A DNA stretch of 11,821 nt from JAUZQZ01 sp964624255 (GTDB lineage Bacteria > Pseudomonadota > Zetaproteobacteria > Mariprofundales > Mariprofundaceae). The notes beneath the pieces were generated by a model. It saw only the letters and a program-made list of their open reading frames with translations, did not search any database and was not told the origin of the DNA. A program made the translations under genes and the position numbers. Below are positions 11,751 through 11,821 of this stretch, piece by piece. Where the stretch lies: positions 1-11,821 of the forward strand of contig CAZUWV010000048.1 of NCBI GenBank assembly GCA_964624255.1, in the 5' to 3' direction. Every line of letters begins with the position of its first letter. Positions within the stretch are counted from its first letter, which is position 1.

Positions 11751-11821
11751 ATGTGTCGTAGTGCCATACGAATCTATTTATTAACATTTACCATGGTTTA
11801 TGCTTATGTTGCCCCATTATT
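11751..11821 (+). CDS. Possible start of an unknown gene, cut by the window end
   Basis: ATG at 11751 opens a frame that stays open to the window end (23 codons): MCRSAIRIYLLTFTMVYAYV and a few more residues. A short basic start followed by a hydrophobic stretch would fit a signal peptide or membrane anchor. AAGGA at 11731-11735 is 15 nt upstream, too far to be a good ribosome site; an in-frame ATG at 11793 is another possible start. Too short to identify, and chance is a real possibility. Confidence 0.2.
   Translation, partial: MCRSAIRIYLLTFTMVYAYVAPL

Noticed and set aside
1..11821. CRISPR arrays, tRNA or rRNA genes, defence or toxin-antitoxin modules
   Set aside because: No regularly spaced repeats, cloverleaf-like sequences or accessory genes were seen; the window is core ribosomal cluster plus a short flank.

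Overview
This window is the 3' two-thirds of a bacterial S10-spc-alpha ribosomal protein cluster. All recognised genes lie on the + strand and are intact except the first. The order is rpsS (tail only)-rplV-rpsC-rplP-rpmC-rpsQ-rplN-rplX-rplE-rpsN-rpsH-rplF-rplR-rpsE-rpmD-rplO-secY-adk-infA-rpmJ-rpsM-rpsK-rpsD-rpoA-rplQ. The 3' flank has no recognised gene.

Organism. The proteins look like those of a Gram-negative bacterium of the broad proteobacterial type: RpoA is 323 aa with an E. coli-like alpha-CTD, and rpsD sits between rpsK and rpoA. The cluster has adk and infA after secY but no map. It uses zinc (four-Cys) forms of S14, S4, L24 and adenylate kinase. This combination does not match enteric gammaproteobacteria, where secY is followed by rpmJ, or typical alphaproteobacteria, where rpsD is unlinked. 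A deep-branching proteobacterial lineage is my best guess; I cannot name the genus. Shine-Dalgarno sequences (AGGAG/GGAGG) are evident for most genes.

Layout. 1-2046: end of the S10 operon, with very tight packing and two ATGA overlaps. 2071-6030: spc ribosomal genes, again with ATGA overlaps at rpsE/rpmD/rplO. 6031-6114: an 84-nt gap before secY with a small hairpin and a possible 24-codon leader ORF. 6115-8328: secY, adk, infA. 8328-8349: a strong intrinsic-terminator-like hairpin. 8390-8503: rpmJ. 8504-8644: a 141-nt gap with several complementary segments and a candidate promoter ahead of GTG-started rpsM. 8645-11469: the alpha operon. 11470-11821: an intergenic tail with a 77-bp MITE-like inverted-repeat element, A+T-rich sequence and perhaps the start of another gene.

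How the parts work together. The products are 21 ribosomal proteins including the S19 fragment, the SecY translocon pore, adenylate kinase, initiation factor IF-1 and the RNA polymerase alpha subunit. The protein-coding content is ordinary. The points worth a second look are non-coding: (a) a motif pair, GTCCGTTG then GGACAGGAG, repeated just upstream of both rpmJ and rpsM; (b) the structured rpsM leader, in the same position as the S4-autoregulated alpha leader of E. coli; (c) the terminator inside the cluster; (d) the MITE-like element that appears to have inserted into the loop of an inverted repeat beginning at the rplQ stop codon. I see no evidence for a new multi-gene system.
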